The notes under the pieces are model-generated. The model was not told where the DNA came from. It did no database searches and was given only the letters and a program-made list of their open reading frames with translations. A stretch of 64,000 nucleotides of DNA from Plantago major. Taxonomy: Eukaryota > Streptophyta > Magnoliopsida > Lamiales > Plantaginaceae. Made by a program: the position numbers and the translations under genes. The DNA is taken from positions 62,001 through 126,000 of the forward strand of contig JAIFAC010000008.1 of assembly GCA_026545765.1 (NCBI GenBank). Reading direction: 5' to 3'. Below are positions 1-12,700 of the stretch, piece after piece; the first letter of the stretch is position 1; the number at the start of each line of letters is the position of its first letter.

Positions 1-429
1 AAGTTAGTTTTATATTATTTTTTATGGAATTTCTCTTTCCTTTCCATTATACAGAACGATTCCATAACGTAGAAATGCCTCAGTTTTAAGAAGCTCCCAA
101 TCCAATACTGCTTATCCATATTCCAAAATTTATATAAACCATTAGACATGAAAAATAATAACTTTCTATCGCATATAAAAGGTACCTTGCGTTTCTGACG
201 AATAAGAAGTAGTAAAGGAATGATTGGTAAATTATTATTATTAAGGAACATACGACGACGAACAGTTTTCAATTAGAAGATATATTTCTGGAACTGATCA
301 AGATAGAAATTACCTTTAATATTATATATATTATTTTTTTTGTCTCATATTTCGAAGCAGTTACTCTCTGATTTATGCTCTTCTATGAACAATACATCCA
401 CTCTATTTATAAAGGAAAGACAGAATCTA

Positions 430-464
<35 letters not shown>

Positions 465-632
465 GTCTAATTATGTTATAACCAACTGCGAGCCAAGTTA
501 AATCTGAATCTTCGTGAATAATGACGAATTCGGAAAGAATCATTGTGAAGAAGAATATTGGGCCTTAACTTTAATCTACCAGTAAGATAAAAAACATACT
601 TATCAGTCATACTAAAGTATTCGATTTATAAA
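1..632. other. Gene-free AT-rich flank
   Basis: No gene is visible. The only structured element is the (TA)15 tract listed separately. A/T runs are common and no open frame carries a recognisable motif. The decayed 80-bp array begins at the right edge, and its true left limit is hard to place because units further left are too diverged to align by eye. Confidence 0.6.
431..464. repeat. (TA)15 microsatellite
   Basis: There are fifteen uninterrupted TA units from 431 to 460, then a short ATAT extension. It is the longest pure dinucleotide tract I found in the window. Its purity in otherwise decayed sequence suggests recent slippage growth, so its length probably varies between isolates. Confidence 0.97.
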
Positions 633-855
633 ATTTTAGTAGTGTCTTCTTAGCAAAAATAAAGTTTACTACATTTGACTACTAGTGGACTAGTAACTTT
701 TTCTATTTCTAGGCGGGCGTTACTAAGGAAATTCGACTTTCATCACTTTGACTACTTAATGAGTAATCAATTTTTATATTATTTTTCTATTTTATTAGGG
801 ATCCTCCACTTAGGGAATTTAGGTTTACTTACTCGGTTAGACCCATAGCTAGATG

Positions 856-1200
856 TGACTTTTCTATTTTTCAATCAACATCGCTTAAGGAAATGCATTT
901 TACCACTTTTCGTAAATATTGGAATAGCTAAGTATTCACTTTTCGTTTTCCTTCATAAAAGTATAGAATTTGGTTCAAAAAGGAGTCGTTTTTTGCAAGC
1001 GAATTACCAATAGAGTTGGTATGTGAAAAAAAGTAATAAGAGTAATTTTACTTAACTTAATGAACGTGGCTCAATTTCTAGAAATGTGATAATTCTTAAG
1101 GGTGAGGGTGTGTTTTTCATCTCTAGCTAAAGAAATCTTGTCTTTTTTAGAATATTCAAGGGGTTAACCTTTTAGTTCTTTTGTTTTTGTTTGTGTAGTG
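856..1200. repeat. Higher-order duplication, copy 1 (555-bp offset)
   Basis: This segment aligns with 1413-1740 at a constant offset of about 555 bp across several array units. The best-kept part is 938-1016, against 1494-1575. Both copies share CTTCC-TC-TAAAA, then AAATTTGG, then a run of T before a CGAATT core and AATAG. Over the best 54 columns I count about 74% identity by eye. The array therefore grew by duplication of a multi-unit block, not only by single units. Confidence 0.7.
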
Positions 1201-1412
1201 TGTATATGCTAATAATAAAAAGAATGAATAGTTAACTTTCTGTAACCATGAATTTTAGTGAAAGTAATGAATGGACTTTTGTACTTCGAGTTACTTTGCA
1301 TGAGGAGATTTGCAGAACATGACTTTTTTGCATATACGTGAATGAAATTTTATCCAATTCTACTCCTAGAAGGGAAAATAATAAAAAACATGTATCTGAC
1401 TCATATGCCTAT

Positions 1413-1740
1413 GAAAGTTTTTCGTTTTTTAGGATCAATTTCTAAGTGAAATACAATTTATAATTTTTGTCCATATTGGATATTGTCAACTATCGACTTT
1501 GCGTCTTCCCTCGTAAAAACTCTAAATTTGGGTCTAAAATGGCCTGTTTTTCACGAATTTTTAATAGTTCCTATATGGAAAAGTAAAAATCATAATTTTA
1601 GCTAGTGAATACATCTAAATTTTTGGAAATGACACAGTTCGTCGTATAGGATAAATAGTATTTTCTATTTTTACTAAGGAGACTGTTATACTTTTGAAAA
1701 TATTTATTACTATTAAGTTAAGGGGTGAAAGTGAGAAATC
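1413..1740. repeat. Higher-order duplication, copy 2 (555-bp offset)
   Basis: This is the partner of 856-1200 in the same orientation. It opens with a T-rich unit start at 1413, passes through the ATATTGGATAT landmark near 1475 (ATATTGGAATA in copy 1) and ends in a unit with TTTCTATTTTTACTAAGGAGA near 1653. A few short gaps are needed to keep register. The array cannot be followed with confidence beyond about 1740. Confidence 0.68.
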
Positions 1741-4500
1741 CTAGTTCTAACTTAGAAAGCCGCCCAAATTCAGGAATTCTCGGTACATACAAAGTATAAT
1801 CTCTTGTCTCAATAATCTCAACAAATTAATTAGAAAGAATAATATCAAATAGAATACAATGCAGCTGGTAAGATCAAATCAATCCATTTTACTTGCTCTA
1901 ACTAATAGATGGAACTTGCTTGGAAGTCATATGGAGTCATATAACATACATATACATTTTCGGGAAAGAACTAGAATAATAAAAGTCCAAAGAAAGCTTC
2001 TGTTATTTTATTACAAATGAATTAAGATGTTGTAATTACTTCTACACGTCTACTTAGACCTAAAATTAACGGGTATGTAGTAAATATTATGTATATAAAA
2101 TAATATGATCCCTTATATATATCGATTTTTGGAAATCCAGTAAATTATTTGGGAGAAGAAATTTACAAAAAAAAGGATTATAATGGTACCGAAGTACAGG
2201 TAACCTAATAAACTAAACTGAAAGTATAGTATTGGACAAAGCAGTTCTCTAATAAGTAAGCTTTGTAGACTATTGGAATTCTTCCCCTTCTTAATATGCG
2301 GTACAATCATTTGTGATTTGAAAAACTATAAAGAATTTTTTTTTGTGAGTCTTAGTAGAAAAATATTACCTTGGATGACGACTTATATAATAATAAGTAG
2401 AACGTGGGAGAATCTACTCTACTCGTTTGTTTTCTATGATATGCTAACTTCTTTACAAAAGACACATTTATCTTTCACGCTGGTATTGATATACAACTTT
2501 GCTTTTACTCCCTTTTCTATAATTTCGGCATTCGCTTCTGTGTATATTTGCCAAATACAGGCTCTTCCCGAATATAATACCGGCGTACGGGCTAATAAAA
2601 AAATAAGTACGTGATGTTAGAATTAGCAGGTAGTTAGCTAGGAATTCTTTCTTTGCAACCTCTATCTAGAGTTTAGACTAGACCAAGGGACTCCTAATAC
2701 AGTAATATAATGCTATAGAAAGACTCTTTTCCTGGAACTATGATATGAAATTAAACAACAGAATTAGGGCTTAGGAATTAGAAGTAAGCTCGAAAAATTA
2801 CATATAAATTATAAAAAGAAACGAGAGGAAGACACTTAAAAAAAGATGAACAATGCCAATACACTAAACATGGATATCCCCAATTTACCGACCTACGACC
2901 TTTCTTTTCTGTACCCAGCACGTATTGTTTCTTATATATGGGGTCTATGTTGTCTATCTTTTATTATAGATTGTAGTAAAGGCTAAGGTGTGCTCGTTGT
3001 AAATTGGTTGTACATTAATTAATAACAAAAAGAGATGGAAAGTCTTGAGAATCTTATTGGCTGGTTTCTTCTTAATTTTTGGAATTTATTACACAGCAGT
3101 GTCCGGGAAAGAGTATAGTACTTTAGGATAATGGGTTGGCTTATTGTATATAGATCTTCTATTTCAACCTTAGGCAAATCTTACTAATTTATTAATGGAA
3201 GTTCACTTCTTACTAAATGCGGAGTTCTCCTTGTGTGATTATATATCTTTGCAAAACGGTTTTTCCTCTATAAATAGCATTATTTTTGTAGATCCTTTTT
3301 GTATTTATACCCCTCCTTTTATATTTCACTTCTATATAATAGTAACTACACACGCTTATAAAACGCAAATGATATCTATATGATTCCATCACTCGGTTTA
3401 ATCTAAAGTCAGGAAAGAGTACCACCAAGAATTGGCATATAACATGGAGAATACTTGGTTCATACGTACTGGGTGTCATATTACAACAACAAAATATTGC
3501 TTGCAAATGGAAGGAATAAATATATTTAGAATTATTCGCTAAACAAGAAATATTGTATAGATTTTTCTTCGAGAGTATCATTTCTTTTTCCTTACTTTAT
3601 AGTCAATTTAGTCAACAATCCCAAATACAATTTTCTAAGCATTCTAGACGGACGACAACTAGAAACTTTGTAAAATGTCATTGAAAAGAAAGGTATCTGT
3701 AGCGAGACTGAGGCTGGAATTTCATACTAGAAATCATTATAATACAAATCTTTCTATTCTATTTTGGAACTACTGACGTGGTGAAGTGTTATAATAAATA
3801 TTACCTACTTCCTATGAACTGAAAAGAAATTCCTTTAGAATAGAGAAAGGTCTATCAATTTTAATTCATAGAAGTATAGAGACACTCTTCTAATCCTCTA
3901 ACAAGAGAGAAAAGTTTAGGACAATCTATTATAAATTTATAAATCGCTTGCAAGAGTCATGAATAGGCAAAAAAGTGCGATCACAAGGCACACCACTCCT
4001 TAAGTGTTTCTATTACAAACTTGTAGGAAATCCATATGAGAACCATAAAATATTGCTTACTTTTTTGTTATTTTACAAATGCACTGCTGAATTCTATACT
4101 ATGATAAGTGCTTTGTTATACAACAGAAAGAAATAGATTGGTTGCTGAGAGTTACTTACAAAAAATTAGCTTAGAGGAATTTCAAGAATAGATAGAGAAA
4201 TGTGTTAGGGTAAAAAACAATAATTGATAGGCTATTCCATAACTAGTTAAAACTACTTAGAAATTCTTTGGTCTGAAGAAAAATACAATTCAATTAACTA
4301 TTTATGCATAGACAAATAGAGTACATCCAAGGACCTTCTCAAATCCTTATCCTTCAACAGCAAAAAACCTTTACCCTTTGACGAGAACTAGATCCTACTA
4401 AACCCTATTACGAACAAACAACATATCTCGGCAGAAGTTTTGTCAGATAGAGGAATTTTGAGTACTTTGATGAGGACCTTTATTTTTCAACATTGTACTA
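1741..4500. other. Gene-free A/T-tract block
   Basis: No gene is supported. A 240-bp hand count at 2641-2880 gives TpA 27, ApT 24, CpA+TpG 18 and ApC+GpT 20, a mild RIP-like bias. The longest open frame of the window lies here, minus strand 3581 to 3213, 122 codons with an ATG. Its product has no motif, is rich in Tyr, Ile and Cys as any AT-rich frame would be, and overlaps another open frame on the plus strand. I read it as chance. Confidence 0.6.
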
Positions 4501-5827
4501 TGATAGGGAATTACCTTATAAAAACTATAATATACATTTCAATTAACAAGTTATACAAAACATAGAGCATACTTAAGTTATTAGAATCCCTTCGCCCAAT
4601 AATTCTTTCTTTAGTTAGTCTTTGTTAGTCTTTACAACATATACTTTTATTTAGACTTAACAGGTGTATTACATAATTATAGTACTTAGTAATACTTAGG
4701 AGGGAACATTATGCATCTATAACCACAAAGATATCTACAAAGTATAACAACTATAAATAAAATATGACAGTATCTTTTATCTTTACATAACTTTTTATCT
4801 AATTTATAAAGAGAAGTCTATGCCGTTGTTAGGTATTTCCTATATGACCTTGTTTGCAACCCAATCCTATCTAAGGGAGTAAGTAGTGTAATACGCATAC
4901 ATGTACTTGAACTTTATAAAAAGTAAGGGGATTTTTTTTGTTCTAAGCTCGCTAAAATAAACTAAGTAACTTGGGTTAAAGACTTTTATTTTATCTAGGA
5001 TTATCATAATAATTAAAGTATGTTATCTTACCAAGAAAGAGAAAATAGTAGGCATATATCACCTACCCCCTATATTTAATATTTACACGAAGAGGACTTC
5101 TAGCTAGTATTAAAGTACACTAAGATATTATAACATAGAAATAGAGAAACGTAAGTAAAGTTAGAGCTTAGAAGTTAAGGAATCAAGATTATGTTAGTAA
5201 GGTACTAATTAAGGGATACACCAAAATATAATGAGAGGGGAGAGAAATAAATGCCCTTGTATAGGAAGGACTTATCTTATATTGTAGGAACCAGAAGTAT
5301 ACTATACATACGCCTTATCCTTATATAATTTATTAGAGAGATACACTGTGTTGCCTTCTCCACGATTATTTACTATTCTACCTTGTACTTGTACTCCTAT
5401 AAGTTTAGTCCAAAAGGGCAAGGTATATTAATTATATAACACACAACGCTTTACTTGTTCTTGTTTAGCTCTCAAAGTATAAGTGTGAACATAAGGTACT
5501 AACTCTAGTATAGTAATATAAGATATAAGAATGAAAAAGATAGAGGATATGTTATAGTGTGTAAGAAGTAGTATATGTGATAACAAGGAAGAGCCTTACT
5601 AAATAATTGGATTCCATAAATATGTATGCGTTGTATATAAAAATAAATAAAAAGATGCCTAAAATATTTTACGTAGCTGTTTAGAATGGGTTTGACTAGA
5701 ATTAATAAATATAATACTCTCTTTGCTTGTAAGGAACTAGAAATTGTACAATATAGAGCTCACATTAGAAGTTGTTAAAAGCACATGCATTGTCAATAAG
5801 AGGAGTTGTCCCTAACTTTGCTTCTAG

Positions 5828-5869
5828 TAGAAAGGTTTCTAAAAGTTTTAGAAAGGTTTATAAAAGTTT
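5828..5869. repeat. 21-bp x2 tandem duplication
   Basis: Two adjacent 21-bp copies, 5828-5848 and 5849-5869, differ at one base. The unit reads TAGAAAGGTTT-TAAAAGTTT with C or A at the gap. This is a simple head-to-tail duplication in non-coding DNA. Confidence 0.95.
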
Positions 5870-7542
5870 ACTCCCAAGAAATATATATATATGTAAGAAG
5901 ATATGAACGTGCCTATTTATGATTACCCAACCAAGTACAAAGACTAACTATAAAGGATTTCTCTTTTCCTTAAATTTAACTTATAATTGTTTAATTAGTA
6001 TACTTGCCCAAATTACTTTAGTTCTCTTTCTAACTTTGCGTTTACTATACGATCTTATATTTCCCCAGACAATTTGTAGACAATTGTTTCTCCCCTCCCC
6101 CTTCTTTATATCTTTAAGATTTAGTATAGATCCCTATGAAATAGATAATCTAGACCAAGTATTCAATCAATACAAGATACCTGTTATAGAGCTATATGGA
6201 ATAAAAGTATAAAAGTAGAAGTATAAACACAATATCTAAGAGGTATAACCTGCTATACTAAGTCTTAAGGTATGTGTGATCAAGTCTAAACAATGTAGTA
6301 ACAGGTGGGAGTTACCATGTACTTTTATAAAATATAGGGTGTGTAGTCTTTGTTCTTATAGAATCTAGTAGACGTGTGTTATAAAATAATCTTAGTTTAC
6401 TTATCCTTTATACCTTTAGTTAACGTGTCATACTAATAGCATAGAGCCATACATAAATAGGTTTCTTCCATCCCTACTTCCCTCTTTATTTTTCCTAAGA
6501 ATTTATCCAAGCAAGTACTTCAATCATTGAATAATACAAATATAATTTCAAGAGGTGTACAAGTATAGTATCTCTTATAAGCCAAGAGTCCTGTATATAG
6601 AGTAATTGTCCATAAGTTAGCGTGTAATATAATTTCCATGTTAGTACATACAAATAGGTAGAGTTTAAGCAAGTATACCTTATAGAGAATATAGAGAAAG
6701 AATAGAGAACTTCTTGTAGTATTTGCATGCCCATTTTATTTGTTATGGTTAGATTTATTAGATTATCAAAGCTATTCACCGAAGTATTTCTTACTAAGTG
6801 TACTTACTAGAGATGTAGTGATATTCCTATGAAATATACTATACAATATCCTATAAAGAAATAATGGAGTCCTCTATAAGAGTTAAACCTATCCCTTAAC
6901 TATGCCATATTACTATAACTTTTATAAGCGCACTATACTATAAGTCACCTATGCCTGTTTCTATTTTCTATTGGACTCTTTCCTCACTCATGTTCTTGCA
7001 TATACTTTATGTGACAGTACCTAATCTATGAAAAGTGAATTCTATCCTTTTCCTCTCTTAGGACTCTATAGGATGTGTTCCTCTATAACTTGTGTATTTT
7101 GGTTCTTTATCGTTGGAGTTACTTGTATAGTTGTTTGTATAGTATATAGCTCTAATATAACTTAAAAGGTAAGTGCCGAGTACATGAATAGGTATGTTAC
7201 AAATTGTTGCCTAAGGAGTATAGTATTAATATAGATAAATGTAGTATGCCTCGGGAAGTAAGTATAAGAAGTTGTTATTGTAGGCTAGAACTAATGTATA
7301 TTCATAGAACATGTCAACATAGTACCTAAAGCATAGTACCAAATAGTGGGTGTACTTGATAAGTAAGTTATAATATAAGGGCGTGAGTACCCGTGTCAAA
7401 TAGAAAAGTAATTCTAGTATAAGACCAAAGGGGGAATCCTATTATTGTAGTGTTATATTCCCAGGAGTTAAGTCTACTTTTAAGTTATAAGCATTGTAAG
7501 AGTCCTATAAACTAATCCATATGAAATGCCTCTCTCACTTCC

Positions 7543-7555
7543 TTTTTTTTTTTTT
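7543..7555. repeat. T13 homopolymer
   Basis: Thirteen T in a row, preceded by CTCACTTCC, the longest homopolymer I found. A second long run, T11, lies at 44075-44085. Neither is next to a target-site duplication that I can see, so I do not call either a retroposon tail. Confidence 0.95.
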
Positions 7556-8548
7556 GATCTCACTAATGTAGGATAACTATGATGGGTTAAATATGTCCAT
7601 TATAGAACTTAAGGTACTTAATAAGGCACGTCTAATAAAATTATGAAGGGGAATAAAGATCTAATCTAAGTAGAGGCATTGTGACACACGTTAAATTACT
7701 TAAGAGGGGCATAGTCATGGTATACAAACTTTGTTAGAGTAAAGGATTGGAATAGAGAACTAAAGATCTTATAGAGAATAGAGGGCATACCTAAAACATT
7801 GTATTCGTCTAAGCATAGTGTACTTAATAGAGCATTGATTTCAAAGAGAGGAGTACCCAACTTAACTAACAAACTAACTATTGTTTTCTAACTATTGTTT
7901 TGGTCCTTCCACGTACTCTTCTCACTTCATTTTAAGGGGTAGTACTTTTCTTCTATAATTTGGTTTTGGGTTTATCTCTGTTACTCTTGGTAGGCTTACT
8001 TAGGAGAGGGCACATGTAGTCTTGGGAGTAATAAAATAGGAAGTACTCTTAATAAGGGAGATCACATACTAATACGTAAGATGTGTATTTTGAATAATTT
8101 ATATACAAGGATATATTTCTATAGACACAATAATTAAAGAATAAAGGTATACTAAGCTAGTTAACAAGGACACTACTAAATACATAGCTTAGTAATGAAG
8201 GGATTTCCTAAGTATTTCATTGAAGTACAATTAGCCTTACCTACCTTAGAAAGAGTTTACTTGTATTAGTAATGAGTATTCTATATCTTATAGGTTACAT
8301 AGAATACATGGATAGGATCGCACATCTTAATTATTACATATCATACTTAAGTTCATAAAGGAAATAGAGTTAGATTTGTACATCCAAGAGAGCATATACA
8401 TAGATAGTAATAGAGTCTTGTGATAACTATGTTCCTAGCTTAAAATAAAAGTATTACTTGTGTAGAGGTATTGATGACTTTAACTTGCATTCATTGAAAG
8501 GTGTCTTCTTTCCCTTAGTGTTTTATCTTAATTAGTATATACTAGAGT

Positions 8549-8568
8549 TAACCCATTATTAGTTGTAT
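8549..8568 (+). repeat. 20-bp direct repeat, copy 1
   Basis: Exact 20-bp word beginning TAACCCATTATT and ending AGTTGTAT, repeated at 8898-8917 in the same orientation, 349 bp away. Flanks share only a few bases. The match is longer than expected by chance in 64 kb. It may be the remnant of a larger direct repeat. Confidence 0.9.
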
Positions 8569-8897
8569 CTTATATTATTTCTTTCACTTGTGCACTAGTA
8601 TACATGTTCTCTTTACCCACCTTGCTTTTATTATAGAATATGTAAAATACTAAGTAACTCCCTTATAATAAATGTACTATAGTAGGATCTTTCTCTTCTT
8701 AATTTGTCCTAGCTTTGATTCTTACATAATTGGCCATAAGTACTTGTATTTTTGAAAAAGTATATATTCTTCTAGGTGTAATCTATGCCTTGTACCCTAA
8801 GTAATGTCTGCTAGTATAAAGTATAAATGTTAGTATAAAGAGAACTACTATACGAGAAAATAGAAATGTGAAATGAGAGTGTCTTTGCTAGATATTG

Positions 8898-8917
8898 TAA
8901 CCCATTATTAGTTGTAT
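8898..8917 (+). repeat. 20-bp direct repeat, copy 2
   Basis: Exact partner of 8549-8568. The 329 bp between the two copies hold no recognisable feature and have the same TA-rich texture as the surroundings. Confidence 0.9.
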
Positions 8918-11055
8918 TTATAGAGTATTCAACTAATATAGATTATAGAACAGAACTACACTTAAGTCTTATCTTATAAGGGGTACTCCCTGTTATCTTT
9001 GGACATATACACCTCTTTGTTTTTGGAATACATGTGTCATAGCTTACTTCATACTTAGCCTATTATGCCCTTATAACTTATGCCGTACTGCTCTCTATAA
9101 TTAACTTTGTATTGTCTTAAGTCACTTCTACACGTATATAGTAAGCATTATAAACTCCTTTTTTCTAAATTTGAGAATAGAAACACAAGGTACTAAAACC
9201 AGAGAATACTTTAGGACATACAATATGAAATACTACTTAGTATACTTAGTAAGGGAATGCTAACCAAATGCATATACAACAAGAAATGGAGTTCTTATTA
9301 TTTTATTATATCTATTAACTAGAAGCTACTCTAAGAAAGAATGGATCTATTTAGTCTACTTTGGGAATGTTCTAAATCAAGACTAAGATTCTACCCTATT
9401 CACTCATAATTTGTGATAAGCAATATTCGGCAAGGATAAAGAATGTTATGTTTCAATTATGTTTCAAAAGGAAATAGAAGTTGTCTAGGAGTAAAACACC
9501 CTAAAAATAGACTAGTGAGATTGAAATTAGGCAAAGAAATCGTGGTAATTATAATACGTTGTGTCATAAGTTCAATAATCTAAAAATAGAGGATATCTGA
9601 GTGAAAGGCATGTTAAGGCATAAAGAGAAGATCGTATAATAATAGAGTTTCATATTAAGCAATATAAGAATTTATAAGGGAAGACCACTTACTTCTTGGT
9701 TTAGATAATATAGTGTACAAATAAAGCTATTGGTTAGAATCTAGCTAGTAGTATAAGTTATAGTACCAAATAGGATTACTCCTTAAAAATGTTCTTAAGG
9801 AAGTCACTTACCACTCTTATTTATTTTATATTGGGTTAACTAGGTATGCTATATTATTTCCTACCCATAAAAGCCTACTTATAACTTAGACTTAGAAGAG
9901 AAGATAGCATCTACACGTAATACTACAACTCCTTATAAAACCAAGTACACTGTATGAGAACAAACGATACCTCCTTACTTAATTTCCTTGCTATACAATT
10001 AACTATATTTACTAGATAACCTAAGATATATTACACCTCTAGAATTACTTACAAGTAACCATTACTATTTTCTTACAATACTTTATATACTACTTACTCT
10101 TTAAGGATTCTATATCATATATCTTTGTTGAGGGAGAATACACCTTTATTTAGAAATTATATACTTGCTTAAGGGATAAATACTTTTATACATAGTGCAA
10201 AAACCTTACTACTATGCCTTCTCTTTTTTTATTTTTTATATTTCATTTATATTTAACTAAACCAAAGCTATACTTAGTAGGGATTTCATCTATACTCTTC
10301 TCTAGCCCAATGTATTTTTTACTTTGATCTTATGACACAACACTAACAAATTCTATTTGCCCTTTAAGCAAGTCCTTATACTATTAGGCGAACTTAGATA
10401 TATACAACAACCTGGAGTTATAGAATTAAGGAAACATGAGAAAGATAGTACACACTATAAGAGACTCACTTTGATTGGTAACTTTGCTAGATAAGAGTTC
10501 TTCCTATTTGCTATTTGAGATATATTCCCTGTTTAAATAATTAGAGTTCCTTTCATATTCCGCAAGTATTTTGTTATAATATAAATTAGAGTATACATTT
10601 CTTACCTAAGCATAAACCGTTATGGAGTATCGTGCACTATGAGCAATATAAGATTCTAAGGGATTTCTAAGAAAAAGAGCTGGAATTGGTAAACACGTGG
10701 ACACCTTTTACTTTCCTATACTTGAGTCTATAGTTAGCGTACTCTCATACTATATTGTCTTTACTCCCTTCTAGTTTTCTATACAATATCATATTTCACT
10801 ACTCTTGTTTTTTTTATTCCTTGTAGAGTTACGTTGTTACCCTAAACATATATTATAATTGTCTTCATAACCCACTATTAAAGGAGTCTTCTATGATGCT
10901 ATACCAAACATGTTAAAGCCTATATAAGTTACATACCTAAGTCCTATAAGTTAAAAATAGAGTACTTACTTGAAAAGAATAAAGTAGTATTTCCCATAAC
11001 CAATAGTAAAAGCAAGGAATAGGAGTGTTAGCCCATATTATGTGTAGTTTAGCTA

Positions 11056-11079
11056 GAGATCATTAATGAGATCATTAAT
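11056..11079. repeat. 12-bp x2 tandem duplication
   Basis: GAGATCATTAAT occurs twice head to tail without mismatch. It is one of many perfect microduplications spread through the window. Confidence 0.95.
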
Positions 11080-12300
11080 TAAGGGAGTCTTTCTTGTATT
11101 GTAGATAACCTTGTAGAAAACCAATTTCATTATTATTTATTTTATTATTTAGGTAAAGATACAAGTTCACTTAAAATATACCTTAATAATTTTAGCTTAT
11201 AGTTATGATAGGATTTCATCTTTATTGCTTATGAATTCCTTACATAGTTGATTTATGCCATAGTCTTATGCCTTGCTTCTTCTATATTGGATTACTCTAT
11301 ACCCAGTACTGTGCTACTCTATATTATAATTTGGCACGCATACATATCTTCTTGGTAATTAACATGACTTTAGTGAAGAAACAAGGAAAGGTATATTCAT
11401 TATGACACCCATGTTATATTTACTAGAGAAGAAGAGTCCTAGCTAAGAATTAACTTATTCCCTACTAGCCTTAGATAAGATTACCCTTTAAGAACTACGA
11501 GTAATAATAAATACCCATGTGAAATATATGAGGTAGCTATCCCTTATAAAGCTAAGTAAGAATCCTATCTCTCTTAAAATTATATAAGCTCGATTAATAA
11601 AGTCTCACTTTTTTTTATAAAGTTATCTAGTGGGAGTAAAGAAATATAGGTAAATAAAACCAAAGGCATAGTATTGTATAAGTTGTAGTAACCAAATAAT
11701 GAATGACAAGTAAAGATGCTTAGGGGAAGTATTATGATTTAGACTAGTACACAACAAATTCTATCTTATAAAAACACTACCAAGGTATTCAAAAAAAAAA
11801 GTACTTAACAACAAATAGATAGGAATATAAGATCCAGGGGAAAGAACTCAACAAAGCTTTAGGTATGTGGGATAACTGAACTATGAAGGAAGGTAAAATA
11901 GTTTAGTGCTGGGAGTCTTATAGTATAAAGTTCATGTAGTAAATTATAAGTTAGAAGTAAAGTATAATCTATTATTAAGCGTGAAGTATTACAACGACTA
12001 AGTTTCCCTTACAGAATTTACTTTTGGTTTCGAGGATAGTGTCTTAGGTATATTTTGCATGTTATCTTGTCATGTATACTAAGAATGCTTTTAAGTGGTT
12101 TAGGTTAATCACTCTTCTTTCTATAATAAAAATTAAGATGAAAAGTAATGATGGCACTTACTTAGGACTAAGGCATGTGATAGGCAAATATACTTGTAGT
12201 TGTGAATTATTTATATAATCTAATAGCTAATAGAATACTTTCTAAAGTAGTACCTAATATTTCTTTCTTTCATGTGCCTCTCTCTCTCTTATTTTGGATT

Positions 12301-12700
12301 TCCTTACAATCAACAGAACGAGTGTTTTATAGCTTATATGATGATGCGATGTCTTGCTGTCTGGGTTAAGCTCCGGTATCTCGGGTAGATTAGCTAGAAC
12401 CAGTACCCTCGCATGCTTTTTATAGGGTAGGTAGGAGCTTCCAACGCATCTATCTAGAAAGGAAAAGAGGTACTATCTACCCCGATAAAGCTTATGCTAG
12501 GTTAAGTTACAGCGCTTAGTACGTAGTGGGGGTTCCCCAAGCAGCAAGGGCATGTTTTGATAGTAAGCTTCTAATGAGTTCCTTGCAATTGACTGAGTCG
12601 TAAGCATTAAATGAGATATACCTCTAGCCTCGTGTTTACCAAGTATACGATTAAATATGAATGTTATAGATGCTACCTTACTAGTAGTTTCCAAGACACA
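12301..12700. other. G+C-richer patch, possible coding relic
   Basis: This patch stands out from the TA-rich sequence on both sides. It has many CG, GGG and CCC words, for example CTCCGGTATCTCGGG at 12371. Stop-free stretches here are short. The longest is on the minus strand, 12694 to 12497, 65 codons from a TTG. It reads with a balanced residue mix (LGKHEARGISHL, then YYQNMPLLLGEPPL) unlike the Ile/Tyr/Phe-rich noise elsewhere. I recognise no family. It may be a fragment of a gene or mobile element that escaped mutation, or inserted later. Confidence 0.4.

Larger units (their letters stand above)
633..1740. repeat. Decayed tandem array of ~80-bp units
   Basis: Successive units begin near 633, 697, 783, 856, 936, 1026 and 1110, and again near 1320, 1413, 1495, 1580 and 1651. 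The spacing is about 75-88 bp. Units starting near 697, 783, 856, 1413 and 1651 open with a T-rich string of the type CTTTTTCTATTTT. Several then carry a CTAAGGAAAT-like core and a CACTTTN-GTA-like tail. Neighbouring units are only about 55-65% alike, but the order of landmarks is kept. It looks like an old satellite or minisatellite. No coding potential is seen, and the family is not one I recognise. Confidence 0.7.
4501..12300. other. TA-rich, RIP-like gene-free block
   Basis: Texture changes near 4500 to short words rich in TA, such as CTTA, TAAG, CTAT, AGTA and GTAC. A hand count at 6481-6720 gives TpA 37, ApT 28, CpA+TpG 20 and ApC+GpT 26. No open frame looks coding. Known contents are two microduplications (5828-5869 and 11056-11079), a 13-T run and a pair of 20-bp direct repeats near 8.55 and 8.90 kb. 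I infer heavily mutated old repeats, with the original families beyond recognition by eye. Confidence 0.6.

Noticed and set aside
2273-2614. 113-codon plus-strand frame with hydrophobic stretches
   Set aside because: It starts at TTG, the hydrophobicity follows from T-rich codons, and there is no motif or recognisable family.
3213-3581. 122-codon minus-strand open frame with ATG, the longest in the window
   Set aside because: Its length is about the maximum expected by chance at this base composition over 64 kb and six frames. The product has no motif, and an overlapping frame is open on the other strand.
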